A DNA stretch of 7,418 nucleotides from Candidatus Saccharimonadia bacterium (GCA_023268595.1 JALQUD010000048.1:1-7418), one strand, 5' to 3'; shown: positions 1-5,570, counted from the first letter of the stretch. The notes: a model not told the origin generated them from the letters alone. Made by a program: numbers and translations.

Positions 1-374
1 TCCGACTTGGCCGGACAGCCCATGTTAAGGTCGATTCCCACGAAATTACTTTCCGCGCCACCCAGGCGGACCGACCGGTTCAGCTCCGAATCCGCATCCG
101 CCAATTCCGCGGCCGTCTTGTGGAAATTCTCCGGATTCTTACCCCACAGCTGCGCCACCAACGGCCCTTCCTGGGCTGCATGCTTCAGCTTCTTGATGAG
201 CTTTGGCCGACCCGGGCTCTGCAAACCATCCACGTTCACGAACTCCGTGAAATACAAATCAGCCGGCGCCAAACCATGCACCACCCGTCGGAACACACTT
301 TCCGTCACATCGTCCATCGGCGCCAACACGAAGAATGGCCGCTTCAACTGGTCCTGATCATCATATATATGCAT
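1..374 (-). CDS. dus: tRNA-dihydrouridine synthase, N-terminal part (runs off left edge)
   Basis: This is an FMN enzyme that reduces uridine to dihydrouridine in tRNA in the cytoplasm. Reading the minus strand from the ATG at 374-372 gives 124 open codons to the window edge, so the C-terminal part is outside. Visible Dus hallmarks are PFFVLAPMDDVTE near residues 13-25 (the FMN-binding start of the TIM barrel), a TEF segment at 43-45, QLWGKNP at 75-81, and IDLNMGCPAKS at 114-124. C120 in the GCP motif corresponds to the cysteine that acts as proton donor in characterised Dus enzymes. About ten extra residues seem to lie between the QLWGKNP helix and the GCP strand (around 93-109). The start is the only upstream in-frame ATG and leaves a normal short N-terminus; the ribosome site is weak (AGAAAAG). 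Subfamily (DusA, B or C) cannot be decided from this half. The RHH gene to the right is divergent. Confidence 0.9.
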   Translation of the reverse strand, partial: MHIYDDQDQLKRPFFVLAPMDDVTESVFRRVVHGLAPADLYFTEFVNVDGLQSPGRPKLIKKLKHAAQEGPLVAQLWGKNPENFHKTAAELADADSELNRSVRLGGAESNFVGIDLNMGCPAKS

Positions 375-425
375 AACTTTTCTAGTTTTCTAGGCGGCCT
401 TTTTCTGGCCAGCTACATTTCTGCT

Positions 426-454
426 ACTATATCACTTTTCACCCCTGTTTTCCA
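426..454 (-). promoter_or_regulatory. Candidate promoter of the dihydrouridine synthase gene
   Basis: On the minus strand a TATAGT -10 box (431-426) lies 17 bases downstream of TGGAAA (454-449), a four-of-six match to the -35 consensus. It would start transcription near 419, giving a leader of about 45 bases before the ATG at 374. A second minus-strand TATAAT (523-518) in the AT-rich island could act as a distal alternative. Confidence 0.4.
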
Positions 455-641
455 CTTTTTCAGTCATTAATATAGCCCCACGGCTGAGTCACCACATCCT
501 CATACGACAGTCGCGAAATTATATACTTTATATATAGTTTTTATATATTTTCCACACTGTGCCGACAGGGTGTGCGGGTCGCTCACTACCCCATACGATT
601 CTGCACAAAACGTAACGTCCCCATTACAAGACAGCCAGAAT

Positions 642-675
642 GCGCTAGCGGCGCTAACCCGCAGATCGCTAGACT
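642..675 (+). promoter_or_regulatory. Leaderless-type promoter with tandem repeats (possible RHH operator)
   Basis: A TAGACT -10 box at 670-675 ends 7 bases before the ATG at 683, which would put the transcription start at or next to the start codon. No ribosome-binding site is present. Two abutting 9-base units begin GCGCTA at 642 and at 651 (GCGCTAGCG then GCGCTAACC). A third partial copy, CGCTA at 667-671, runs into the -10 box. No recognisable -35 box exists where it should be; the repeats occupy that place. Tandem short sites overlapping the promoter are what ribbon-helix-helix autorepressors usually bind, so autoregulation is a reasonable inference but is not shown. Confidence 0.45.
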
Positions 676-682
676 AGGCATC

Positions 683-994
683 ATGAAAAGCATCCTCCTA
701 AACCTACCCGATGAGCTGGTAAACGCCGTCGACAAAGAGGCGACCTACAACCATCTGACTAGAACCGGCATGATCCGCCGGATGCTCATCGCATTCTTAA
801 GACCGGAAGTTGCCGGCCACGCGCTCGAACATCAAGAGTTATACATGGATCAGGAAGAGCTGCTAAAAGCACTTAGACGACAGCATGGGTTAGTGTACAT
901 GCGGCAACTGATCAAAGACCAGCGCAAAGCCGCCCGCGCCAAACAAAAGTTGCGGCGTGAGGCTAAAAACCGTCCAGGCGGCCGGTCAAATTAA
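683..994 (+). CDS. Ribbon-helix-helix (CopG/Arc-type) DNA-binding protein
   Basis: This is a 103-residue protein. Residues 2-8 form a short beta strand followed by PDEL, then helix A (about 9-20), a turn with TRT at 26-28, and helix B ending MLIAFL (about 29-39). That order matches the ribbon-helix-helix fold, in which two chains pair their strands and insert them into the DNA major groove. Residues 50-103 are a long, very basic helical tail rich in Lys, Arg and Gln, longer than in minimal family members, which could add DNA or RNA contacts. I chose the ATG at 683 because the fold begins there; a longer in-frame reading from 572 has no plausible start signal. No toxin-like partner follows on the same strand, so an antitoxin role is unsupported; a stand-alone regulator is more likely. 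The gene converges on the ABC permease with a 4-base gap. Confidence 0.8.
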   Translation: MKSILLNLPDELVNAVDKEATYNHLTRTGMIRRMLIAFLRPEVAGHALEHQELYMDQEELLKALRRQHGLVYMRQLIKDQRKAARAKQKLRREAKNRPGGRSN

Positions 995-998
995 CGCC

Positions 999-2117
999 CT
1001 ATTCCCAGCGGAAGACCTTAAACGCGATCAAATAGACGACTACCAGCCAGACGCCCATGATCAGCAGCTGCGGACCAAGCTGCACCAATGTGTAGCCTTC
1101 GGTCAGAATCAGACGGATGCCATCAACCACCGGTGTCAGCGGGATGAACTGGGTGATATTCTGGAGCCAACCCGGCATCAGGAACGTCGGGAAAAATATG
1201 CCGCTCAGGAACATCATCGGGAAAGAGACGATCTGACCGAGCGGTGCCGCTTGGTTTTCGTTCTTGGCCCAGCCACCGATCGATAATCCGATACCGAACA
1301 TCAGCGTAGCGCCAATGGTCGCGAAAGCGGCCAGTGTCAGATAATCGCCGCGCATCGTCACACCGAACATCAGTTGCGCCACAATGAACATGACAGCCAA
1401 GGACATGAGCGCCACCACACCGTTCGACAACACATTGGCCGTGAAATACTGCCAGACCTTAAGCGTAGTGGTACTGTAACGACGCAGCACGCCACGCTGC
1501 TTGAGCCGCGGGAAGACCGATGTGGGACCAAAGATACCCGACGTCAGCAACGTGAAGCCGAGCAGACCGGCGAACGTGAAGTCGAATTGCCGGAGACCCT
1601 CGGTCGAGGTCGAGCGGGCCACCGCGGTGAAGGGGTCGAATGACGGCGCCAGACGCTGGTTGATAGGTTTGAACACGCCTTCCTGGAGTACCGAGGTCAA
1701 TGTGGTGCCGGCTTGGGCTTTGTTCTGGTCATACCGCACGATCGCCTGGCCACTTGGCGTCTGCTGACCTTCCTTGGTGGCGCCGAAGTCACCCGGCAAC
1801 ACGATGACCGAATCGAGTTCACCACGCTTCATCTTTTGCAGGGCGTCTTGCTCCGACGAGGCATCTTTGACTTTAATGACATCGCTCTTACGGATCTGGT
1901 CTTCGAACTGTTTGGCCGGTTCGGTCTGCGACTGGTTTATAAGCGCCACGTTGAATGACACGCTGCCGTCGTCGCGGCCGAATATGAAGCCGAAGACTAT
2001 CAGGAAAATCAGCGGGAAAACGAACACGAAGAAGATGCCGACCTTGTCGCGGAACAGCCGTTTGACATCGAGCTTGGCGAAGGTCCATACCGGTAGGAAT
2101 TTACGTTTCAGACTCAT
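999..2117 (-). CDS. ABC-2 type exporter, permease subunit
   Basis: This is a membrane subunit of an ABC exporter, 372 residues. A cytoplasmic N-terminus leads to one membrane segment (about 28-47), then a large extracytoplasmic domain (about 48-178), then five more segments (about 180-199, 227-250, 258-281, 295-311, 348-367). That layout is typical of the long ABC-2 permeases of the YhgE/YhfK-like and drug-exporter kind. The cytoplasmic loop after the second segment carries KQRGVLRRYSTT (206-217), the usual ABC-2 coupling-loop signature. The start overlaps nothing: it lies 3 bases after the ATPase stop and has GAGGGAG at 2130-2124, 6 bases before the ATG, so it is translated from the same message as the ATPase. 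Substrate is unknown; drugs, lipids or envelope polymers are the usual cargo. No terminator is visible before the convergent RHH gene. Confidence 0.9.
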   Translation of the reverse strand: MSLKRKFLPVWTFAKLDVKRLFRDKVGIFFVFVFPLIFLIVFGFIFGRDDGSVSFNVALINQSQTEPAKQFEDQIRKSDVIKVKDASSEQDALQKMKRGELDSVIVLPGDFGATKEGQQTPSGQAIVRYDQNKAQAGTTLTSVLQEGVFKPINQRLAPSFDPFTAVARSTSTEGLRQFDFTFAGLLGFTLLTSGIFGPTSVFPRLKQRGVLRRYSTTTLKVWQYFTANVLSNGVVALMSLAVMFIVAQLMFGVTMRGDYLTLAAFATIGATLMFGIGLSIGGWAKNENQAAPLGQIVSFPMMFLSGIFFPTFLMPGWLQNITQFIPLTPVVDGIRLILTEGYTLVQLGPQLLIMGVWLVVVYLIAFKVFRWE

Positions 2118-2120
2118 ATG

Positions 2121-2903
2121 CTACTCCCTCAGCTCCTTACCCGTCAGATCGATGAACACATCTTCCAGGTTAGCCTGCTCCACATGCTGCGGCTTCTTGA
2201 AGCCACGCGATAGCAAGGCCTTGATAAGGTTCTGCGGCGTGTCGAGCGCGACGATCTTGCCGTTGTCCATGACGGCGATACGGTCACAGAGTTGCTCGGC
2301 CTCATCCATGTAATGGGTCGTCATTATGACGGTGACACCTTTGGATTGGATGTGCCGGATGAGGTCCCATAGGTTGCGGCGGGCCTGCGGATCGAGACCG
2401 GTGGTCGGCTCATCCAGGAAGAACACTTTAGGGCCATGCACCAGGGCCGTGGCGATGCTGAAACGCTGCCTTTGGCCACCAGATAGCTGTTCCGGATAAC
2501 TGTTTATCTTATCCGTCAGCTGCACGTCTTTTAGCACGGCTTCCACGTCGACCGTGTCGCCATATGTGCTGGCGAAGAATTCGATCAGCTCCTTGAGCGT
2601 GACTTTTTCTTCGAATGCCGGCGTCTGAGGTTGTACGCCGATGACTGCCTTGATGGCGTCCGGCCGGGCCGCCACATCAATACCGCAGAGCGTGACTGAG
2701 CCACCATCGATAGGACGCATCGATTCGATCATCTCCAGCGTCGTGGTCTTACCGGCGCCGTTAGGACCGAGGATTCCAAAGACCTCACCTTCCATGACGT
2801 CAAAGCTTATGCCGTCGACGACTGCCTTATTATCATAACGCTTCGTGAGGTCGTGTACGGTCACGATCGGTTGTTTCTTAGACGTAGTGCGGGTCTTTAC
2901 CAT
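2121..2903 (-). CDS. ABC-2 type exporter, ATP-binding subunit
   Basis: This 260-residue cytoplasmic ATPase powers the permease encoded just downstream. All motifs are intact: aromatic A-loop Y23, Walker A GPNGAGKTT (46-54), a Q-loop in GVQPQTP (89-95), signature LSGGQ (140-144), Walker B VFFLDEP (160-166), D-loop GLDP (169-172) and switch H197. The C-terminus LEDVFIDLTGKELRE (246-260) is characteristic of the DrrA/CcmA-like group that pairs with ABC-2 permeases. The first ten residues are a basic extension rich in Lys, Arg and Thr. It is the first gene of a two-gene operon. Substrate cannot be told from the ATPase. The ribosome site before the start is weak (AGGG, 1-2 bases from the ATG), but no better start lies nearby. 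Confidence 0.96.
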   Translation of the reverse strand: MVKTRTTSKKQPIVTVHDLTKRYDNKAVVDGISFDVMEGEVFGILGPNGAGKTTTLEMIESMRPIDGGSVTLCGIDVAARPDAIKAVIGVQPQTPAFEEKVTLKELIEFFASTYGDTVDVEAVLKDVQLTDKINSYPEQLSGGQRQRFSIATALVHGPKVFFLDEPTTGLDPQARRNLWDLIRHIQSKGVTVIMTTHYMDEAEQLCDRIAVMDNGKIVALDTPQNLIKALLSRGFKKPQHVEQANLEDVFIDLTGKELRE

Positions 2904-2926
2904 ACCCTGATGATACCAAACGGTTA

Positions 2927-2955
2927 ATTATAGTAAACAGCTAGGGCGCTATCAT
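2927..2955 (-). promoter_or_regulatory. Candidate promoter of the ABC exporter operon
   Basis: A perfect TATAAT on the minus strand (2932-2927) lies 23 bases before the ATPase ATG, predicting a leader of about 17 bases. The -35 position 17 bases upstream reads ATGATA (2955-2950), a four-of-six match. Confidence 0.5.
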
Positions 2956-2990
2956 CCGTCCAGAACGTAACCTACATAGTACAGGTACAT

Positions 2991-3029
2991 AAAAAGACGC
3001 CTTATCATGAAGATAAAGGCGTCCTTTTT
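2991..3029 (-). terminator. Intrinsic terminator of the 65-residue protein gene
   Basis: GACGCCTTATC (2996-3006) pairs with GATAAAGGCGTC (3012-3023) around a 5-base loop with one bulged A. It is flanked by AAAAA on the left (a U-tract for minus-strand transcripts) and TTTTT on the right (3025-3029). It is therefore formally bidirectional, but only the minus-strand gene at 3067-3264 reads into it, and it insulates the downstream ABC operon. Confidence 0.85.
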
Positions 3030-3066
3030 CGCAGATACCAGTGTTTGTCTTACCGTATGGAGCGTG

Positions 3067-3264
3067 TTACTTGCGCTTGACGGTCAGGAAGCCGTTGCGC
3101 GGGTTCTCATTGACTTCCATACCAGCAGGCAGCTCTGGCACAGCTTCTGGGCGTTCGTCCTTGCTGAAATAGAAGATGGTCTGTTCTTTGCCGCCGCGCA
3201 GGGTGACCTTCTTCGAGTTCAAGTAGTAGGTGACACCCTTCGAGTTAGTGTGCTTGTAAGCCAT
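3067..3264 (-). CDS. Small conserved-looking protein of unknown function (65 aa)
   Basis: A basic 65-residue protein with no membrane segment, signal peptide or cysteine. The N-terminal half (AYKHTNSKGVTYYLN, VTLRGGKEQTIFYFS) alternates polar and aromatic/aliphatic residues and predicts as beta strands. A proline-rich loop (PEAVPELPAGMEV, 39-51) and a short basic C-terminus (TVKRK) follow. I remember proteins of this type as common in Saccharibacteria and other CPR genomes but know of no assigned function. The start is supported by GAGGGAG at 3281-3275, 10 bases upstream. The gene stands alone with its own promoter and terminator, which suggests a well-expressed product. Both the length and the clean flanking signals argue that it is a real gene. 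Confidence 0.8.
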   Translation of the reverse strand: MAYKHTNSKGVTYYLNSKKVTLRGGKEQTIFYFSKDERPEAVPELPAGMEVNENPRNGFLTVKRK

Positions 3265-3305
3265 TGCTACTGTTCTCCCTCTTGTGCATTAGTAATGGTA
3301 CCCCT

Positions 3306-3334
3306 AACATATCCCCGGTTTTTTTGTTTGTCAA
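3306..3334 (-). promoter_or_regulatory. Sigma-70-type promoter of the 65-residue protein gene
   Basis: On the minus strand a perfect TTGACA (3334-3329) is followed after exactly 17 bases by TATGTT (3311-3306, four of six). The spacer includes an A-rich run. The predicted start near 3299 gives a leader of about 35 bases containing the GAGGGAG ribosome site. This is the most consensus-like promoter in the window. Confidence 0.75.
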
Positions 3335-3363
3335 CAATTTGACTACAGGGATAGCTACCACAG

Positions 3364-3398
3364 TGCCGGTCCGAGGGCTGTGTACAAGCCGGCATTTT
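3364..3398 (+). other. Terminator-like hairpin in the divergent region
   Basis: TGCCGG (3364-3369) pairs perfectly with CCGGCA (3389-3394) around a 19-base loop and is followed by TTTT (3395-3398). An alternative inner pairing GGCT/AGCC is possible within the loop. No plus-strand gene lies upstream, so it is not an ordinary gene-end terminator. It may be a leader element of the gene at 3516 or have no role. Confidence 0.25.
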
Positions 3399-3426
3399 CC
3401 ATATTGATATCTGTTGTGCTTATGCA

Positions 3427-3456
3427 TTACACTACAAGCTAGTAAGTTAAGTGTAA
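3427..3456. repeat. Perfect 7-base inverted repeat upstream of the 263-residue membrane protein gene
   Basis: TTACACT (3427-3433) and AGTGTAA (3450-3456) are exact reverse complements with a 16-base spacer. The left arm overlaps TACACT (3428-3433), a candidate -10 box that lies 18 bases after TTGATA (3404-3409). The spacing of about two helical turns centre to centre is compatible with a dimeric regulator site. Confidence 0.35.
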
Positions 3457-3515
3457 CTACCGGTGGACATAATTCAACAAGGCACGTTGCGTCCGCACTA
3501 CAAAAGAGGGAGACT

Positions 3516-4307
3516 ATGGATTTCAACCGATTCGGGCAGAACCGCCCAGCCAACCGAAACAACGCCGTTCCGGCTGAGCAGGCTCAGACTGCCAAAGCAT
3601 CGGGCGCATTCAACGCTGGCAACGCCAACAATGCCGCAGCTGCGCAACAGCAACCAGTCAAGGCTGCCGGCAAGGGTGACTTCAAAGAAGGTCGCGCTTA
3701 CCGCTGGAGCTTTTTAGCCCTCCTCCTCTCCGGCACTGTCCTGGCAGTCGCCACCATTTTCTTCATCGTTTACGGCCGCTCGGTCTACAGCGAGACCCAC
3801 TACGTCAAAGCCGACCAGTACCAGGCGGTCTTCGTCAACGTCAACGGCACCAACGGCGGCCAGGTCTACTTCGGTAAGATCAGGGACCTTACATCACAGT
3901 ACATCCGCCTGACGGACGTCTTCTATATCCAGAACCAAACTGGACAGGACGGCGCTGCGAACGGCTCGTACAACCTGGTAAAACTTGGCTGTGAGCTACA
4001 CGGCCCTAACGATGAGATGCTGATCAACCGCAGCGAGGTATTCTTCTGGGAAAACCTGAAGAACGATGGCCAGGTCGCCCAGAAAGCCGCCGAGTTCAAG
4101 AAGAACAACCCGAACGGCCAGAAGTGTGACACCAACAGCGGCAGCACCCAGCAAGGCACCGGCACCACCCAGGCTCCTGCTACCGGCACCAACGGTGAAG
4201 CCACCGGCGCAGGCGCTGCCCAGCAAGGCGCTGGCACCACTACTAATAACGCAGCCGGCACTACGACCAACAACGCTGCAGGCGCCACCACACAGAAGAA
4301 GCAGTAA
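3516..4307 (+). CDS. Single-pass membrane protein with extracytoplasmic domain and low-complexity tail
   Basis: A 263-residue protein of unknown function. Residues 1-62 are a disordered Asn/Ala/Gln-rich cytoplasmic segment. One membrane helix follows (about 65-86, WSFLALLLSGTVLAVATIFF), with basic residues before it, so the C-terminal part should face outward. Residues 90-200 form a folded domain with QVYFGKI (116-122), RLTDVFYIQ (131-139), LVKLGCELHGP (154-164) and INRSEVFFWENL (170-181); two cysteines (159, 204) could form a disulfide. Residues 205-263 are a Thr/Gly/Gln/Asn/Ala tail with two exact TTTNNAAG octads (241-256). I recall the YFGKI and FWENLK pattern from conserved CPR membrane proteins, function unknown. 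The start at 3516 is fixed by GAGGGAG at 3506-3512, though only 3 bases away; a reading from 3414 lacks such a signal. A terminator follows. Confidence 0.85.
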   Translation: MDFNRFGQNRPANRNNAVPAEQAQTAKASGAFNAGNANNAAAAQQQPVKAAGKGDFKEGRAYRWSFLALLLSGTVLAVATIFFIVYGRSVYSETHYVKADQYQAVFVNVNGTNGGQVYFGKIRDLTSQYIRLTDVFYIQNQTGQDGAANGSYNLVKLGCELHGPNDEMLINRSEVFFWENLKNDGQVAQKAAEFKKNNPNGQKCDTNSGSTQQGTGTTQAPATGTNGEATGAGAAQQGAGTTTNNAAGTTTNNAAGATTQKKQ

Positions 4308-4326
4308 TCCAAGCTCTTCCGATATG

Positions 4327-4357
4327 AAAGCACCCATCATCAGATGGGTGCTTTTTT
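4327..4357 (+). terminator. Strong intrinsic terminator after the 263-residue membrane protein gene
   Basis: AAAGCACCCATC (4327-4338) pairs perfectly with GATGGGTGCTTT (4343-4354) around the 4-base loop ATCA, and the T-run continues to 4357. It lies 19 bases after the stop codon and separates this gene from the next plus-strand gene, so the two are not a simple operon. Confidence 0.93.
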
Positions 4358-4400
4358 ATTCCACGGTATCGCGAGCAAGAAACCACATTAGCATATGCGG

Positions 4401-4410
4401 TATAATGGAG
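4401..4410 (+). promoter_or_regulatory. TATAAT box upstream of the 212-residue membrane protein gene
   Basis: A perfect TATAAT (4401-4406) lies 17 bases before the ATG at 4424, predicting a leader of only about 10 bases. No good -35 box is visible (AGAAAC at 4378-4383). GGAG at 4407-4410 is 13 bases from the ATG, too far for an ideal ribosome site, and would lie upstream of the predicted transcript start. Confidence 0.5.
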
Positions 4411-4423
4411 CATAAGCATCATC

Positions 4424-5062
4424 ATGGAAACCAAGACGAAACGACGGTTATATCGGCTGTGGGCACGCCTGCGTGGCATCAAGCCGTGGTACTTTTTGAT
4501 ACTGGCTCTGATCAGCGGCATCATCTGCGTCGTCGCCCTACGCGCCAATAACCTCAAGATGGTCGAACTGCGCACCGCGCTGTACCAGGCCGACGAGCAG
4601 AATGGCGACGTCGAAGGTGCACTCCGTGAGCTACGCAAACAGGTCTATGGCCACATGAATACCGGGCTATCGTCAGGTCCGCAAGCCGTACACCCACCGA
4701 TCCAGCTCAAGTCCACCTATGAACGTCTGTTAGCCGCCAAGCAGGCAGGCGCCCAGTCCACAGCCAGCAACAGCGAAGACTTATATAACCAGGCGCAGAA
4801 ATACTGTGAACAGGCTATCCCAAGTGGCTTCTCCGGCAGCTACCGCCTGAGCTGTATCCAGTCATTCGTCAAACAGCGCACCAGCGGACAGTCGCCAGCC
4901 GAGGACACATCGGTGCCGAAAGCTTTGTATCAGTTCGACTTCCTATCCCCCCGTTGGTCGCCGGACCTGGCCGGCTGGTCACTGGTCGTATCGGTACTGT
5001 CGCTATTCGGCTTCGTCGCGAGTCTGATTTTCCGGCGCATCATGCGGCGGCTCGTCCTATAA
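4424..5062 (+). CDS. Two-helix membrane protein with extracytoplasmic domain, unknown function
   Basis: A 212-residue protein. A very basic N-terminus (KTKRRLYRLWARLRGIK, residues 4-20) precedes helix one (about 21-39). A domain of about 140 residues lies outside (40-183), and helix two (about 184-204) returns to a basic C-terminal tail (RRIMRRLVL). The positive-inside rule puts both ends in the cytoplasm. The outer domain starts with a helical, charged stretch (MVELRTALYQADEQNGD, 46-62), then GALRELRKQVYGHMNT (65-80) and PPIQLKSTYERLL (91-103). Two cysteines (128, 144) could form a disulfide. I recall similar proteins in CPR genomes but no function. The upstream neighbour is also an outward-facing membrane protein, which hints at a shared envelope role, but each has its own transcription signals. 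The gene is convergent with the small membrane protein gene at 5192-5512. Confidence 0.85.
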   Translation: METKTKRRLYRLWARLRGIKPWYFLILALISGIICVVALRANNLKMVELRTALYQADEQNGDVEGALRELRKQVYGHMNTGLSSGPQAVHPPIQLKSTYERLLAAKQAGAQSTASNSEDLYNQAQKYCEQAIPSGFSGSYRLSCIQSFVKQRTSGQSPAEDTSVPKALYQFDFLSPRWSPDLAGWSLVVSVLSLFGFVASLIFRRIMRRLVL

Positions 5063-5078
5063 GTGCACCATTAACATG

Positions 5079-5131
5079 AAAAAGCCGGGATGACAGGTAT
5101 ACGCTGGATTGCGTAACGTATCGTCCCGGCT
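5079..5131 (-). terminator. Intrinsic terminator of the 106-residue membrane protein gene
   Basis: AGCCGGGATGA (5083-5093) pairs with TCGTCCCGGCT (5121-5131), 11 pairs with one G-U wobble. The plus-strand A-run at 5079-5083 becomes a U-run for minus-strand transcripts. The loop contains a further short stem (GTATACGC against GCGTAAC-like). It lacks a T-run on the plus side, so it should end the minus-strand gene mainly and serve the plus-strand gene at 4424 poorly. Confidence 0.8.
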
Positions 5132-5191
5132 GGGTGCTTCGGAAGGACCGTGACTCAACGGACACCATCGGACCTTGGGTGCAGGCTAGAC

Positions 5192-5512
5192 TCAGTCTTT
5201 GCCAACAACCTGCCGGTACAGCCAGTGACTGTTCACGATTTTCCTCCAGTGACCACTCGTCAGGAACATGTAGGCTGTCGCATACGTCATGACCAGTGTC
5301 GCCAGGATGGCCACATCCAGGTTGACGCCACGGAACAGATCCAGGAACCAGACGGTACCGAGGAAAAGACCGGACCAGAAGACCATCAGGAGTAGACAGA
5401 CCGTTGTCGCGATCACCATCGGGTTGAGCGGTGGCGGGCCGGCATCTCCGGACAAACTCGCCCTGAACGCTTCGATCTCAGCCTTTTCCGTTTCCGTATA
5501 CCTGTCGATCAT
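5192..5512 (-). CDS. Small two-helix membrane protein of unknown function (106 aa)
   Basis: The protein has an acidic N-terminus (TETEKAEIEAF, 6-16), a short SGDAGPPPLNP linker (21-31), a first helix (about 32-56), a second helix (about 66-85), and a basic aromatic tail (HWRKIVNSHWLYRQ, 88-101). I place the start at 5512 rather than at upstream in-frame codons (5605 or 5521) because AAAGGA lies 9 bases before this ATG (5527-5522) and the upstream extension would cover the promoter. I recognise no family. The gene is single, with its own promoter and terminator, and lies divergent to the MurC-like ligase gene; a link to envelope synthesis is only positional. Confidence 0.75.
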   Translation of the reverse strand: MIDRYTETEKAEIEAFRASLSGDAGPPPLNPMVIATTVCLLLMVFWSGLFLGTVWFLDLFRGVNLDVAILATLVMTYATAYMFLTSGHWRKIVNSHWLYRQVVGKD

Positions 5513-5541
5513 GAGGATCATTCCTTTCGGGAACATTGCAC

Positions 5542-5570
5542 GGTATAGCATGGGAATGTTCGTACTGCAA
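5542..5570 (-). promoter_or_regulatory. Extended -10 promoter of the small membrane protein gene
   Basis: On the minus strand TATACC (5547-5542) is preceded by TGC, an extended -10 element. TTGCAG (5570-5565) lies 17 bases further up. The predicted leader is about 23 bases and includes the AAAGGA ribosome site. Confidence 0.55.

Larger units (their letters stand above)
375..682. other. Divergent intergenic region with AT-rich island
   Basis: These 308 bases separate the divergently transcribed dihydrouridine synthase and RHH genes and hold no credible ORF on either strand. Positions 515-552 are almost pure A/T and contain a near-perfect 10-base direct repeat (TTTATATATA at 527-536, TTTATATATT at 540-549). 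Just right of it, CACACTGT (553-560) and ACAGGGTGTG (565-574) can form a hairpin with a two-base bulge. The right end carries the repeats and -10 box listed separately. I see no tRNA or known structured RNA. Confidence 0.6.

Noticed and set aside
7..470. Plus-strand ORFs of 116 codons at 7-357 and 120-470
   Set aside because: They lie opposite the dihydrouridine synthase frame, which has clear family motifs. Their products show no motif and no start signals.
572..682. Longer N-terminus of the RHH protein starting at 572
   Set aside because: The extension has no ribosome site, crosses the repeats and the -10 box, and the fold begins naturally at the ATG at 683.
683..994. Toxin-antitoxin system built on the RHH protein
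   Set aside because: No small toxin-like ORF follows or precedes it on the same strand; the next gene is a convergent ABC permease.
1374..2313. Plus-strand ORFs within the ABC exporter genes
   Set aside because: They are antisense shadows of genes with intact Walker, signature and membrane-segment patterns; their products look like random low-complexity sequence.
3923..4340. Minus-strand ORFs rich in Ala, Val and Leu opposite the 263-residue protein
   Set aside because: They mirror the Thr/Gly/Ala tail on the other strand. The hydrophobic look comes from complementing GCC/ACC codons, and there is no start signal.
5143..5176. Second hairpin (AAGGACCG with CGGACCTT) downstream of the small membrane protein gene
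   Set aside because: It has a central A-A mismatch, an 18-base loop and no U-run on either side, while a better terminator follows at 5079-5131.
5185..5197. TAGACT box and AGACTCAGTCT dyad near 5186-5196
   Set aside because: No start codon follows at a useful distance, and the site straddles the stop codon of a minus-strand gene, so it is probably chance.
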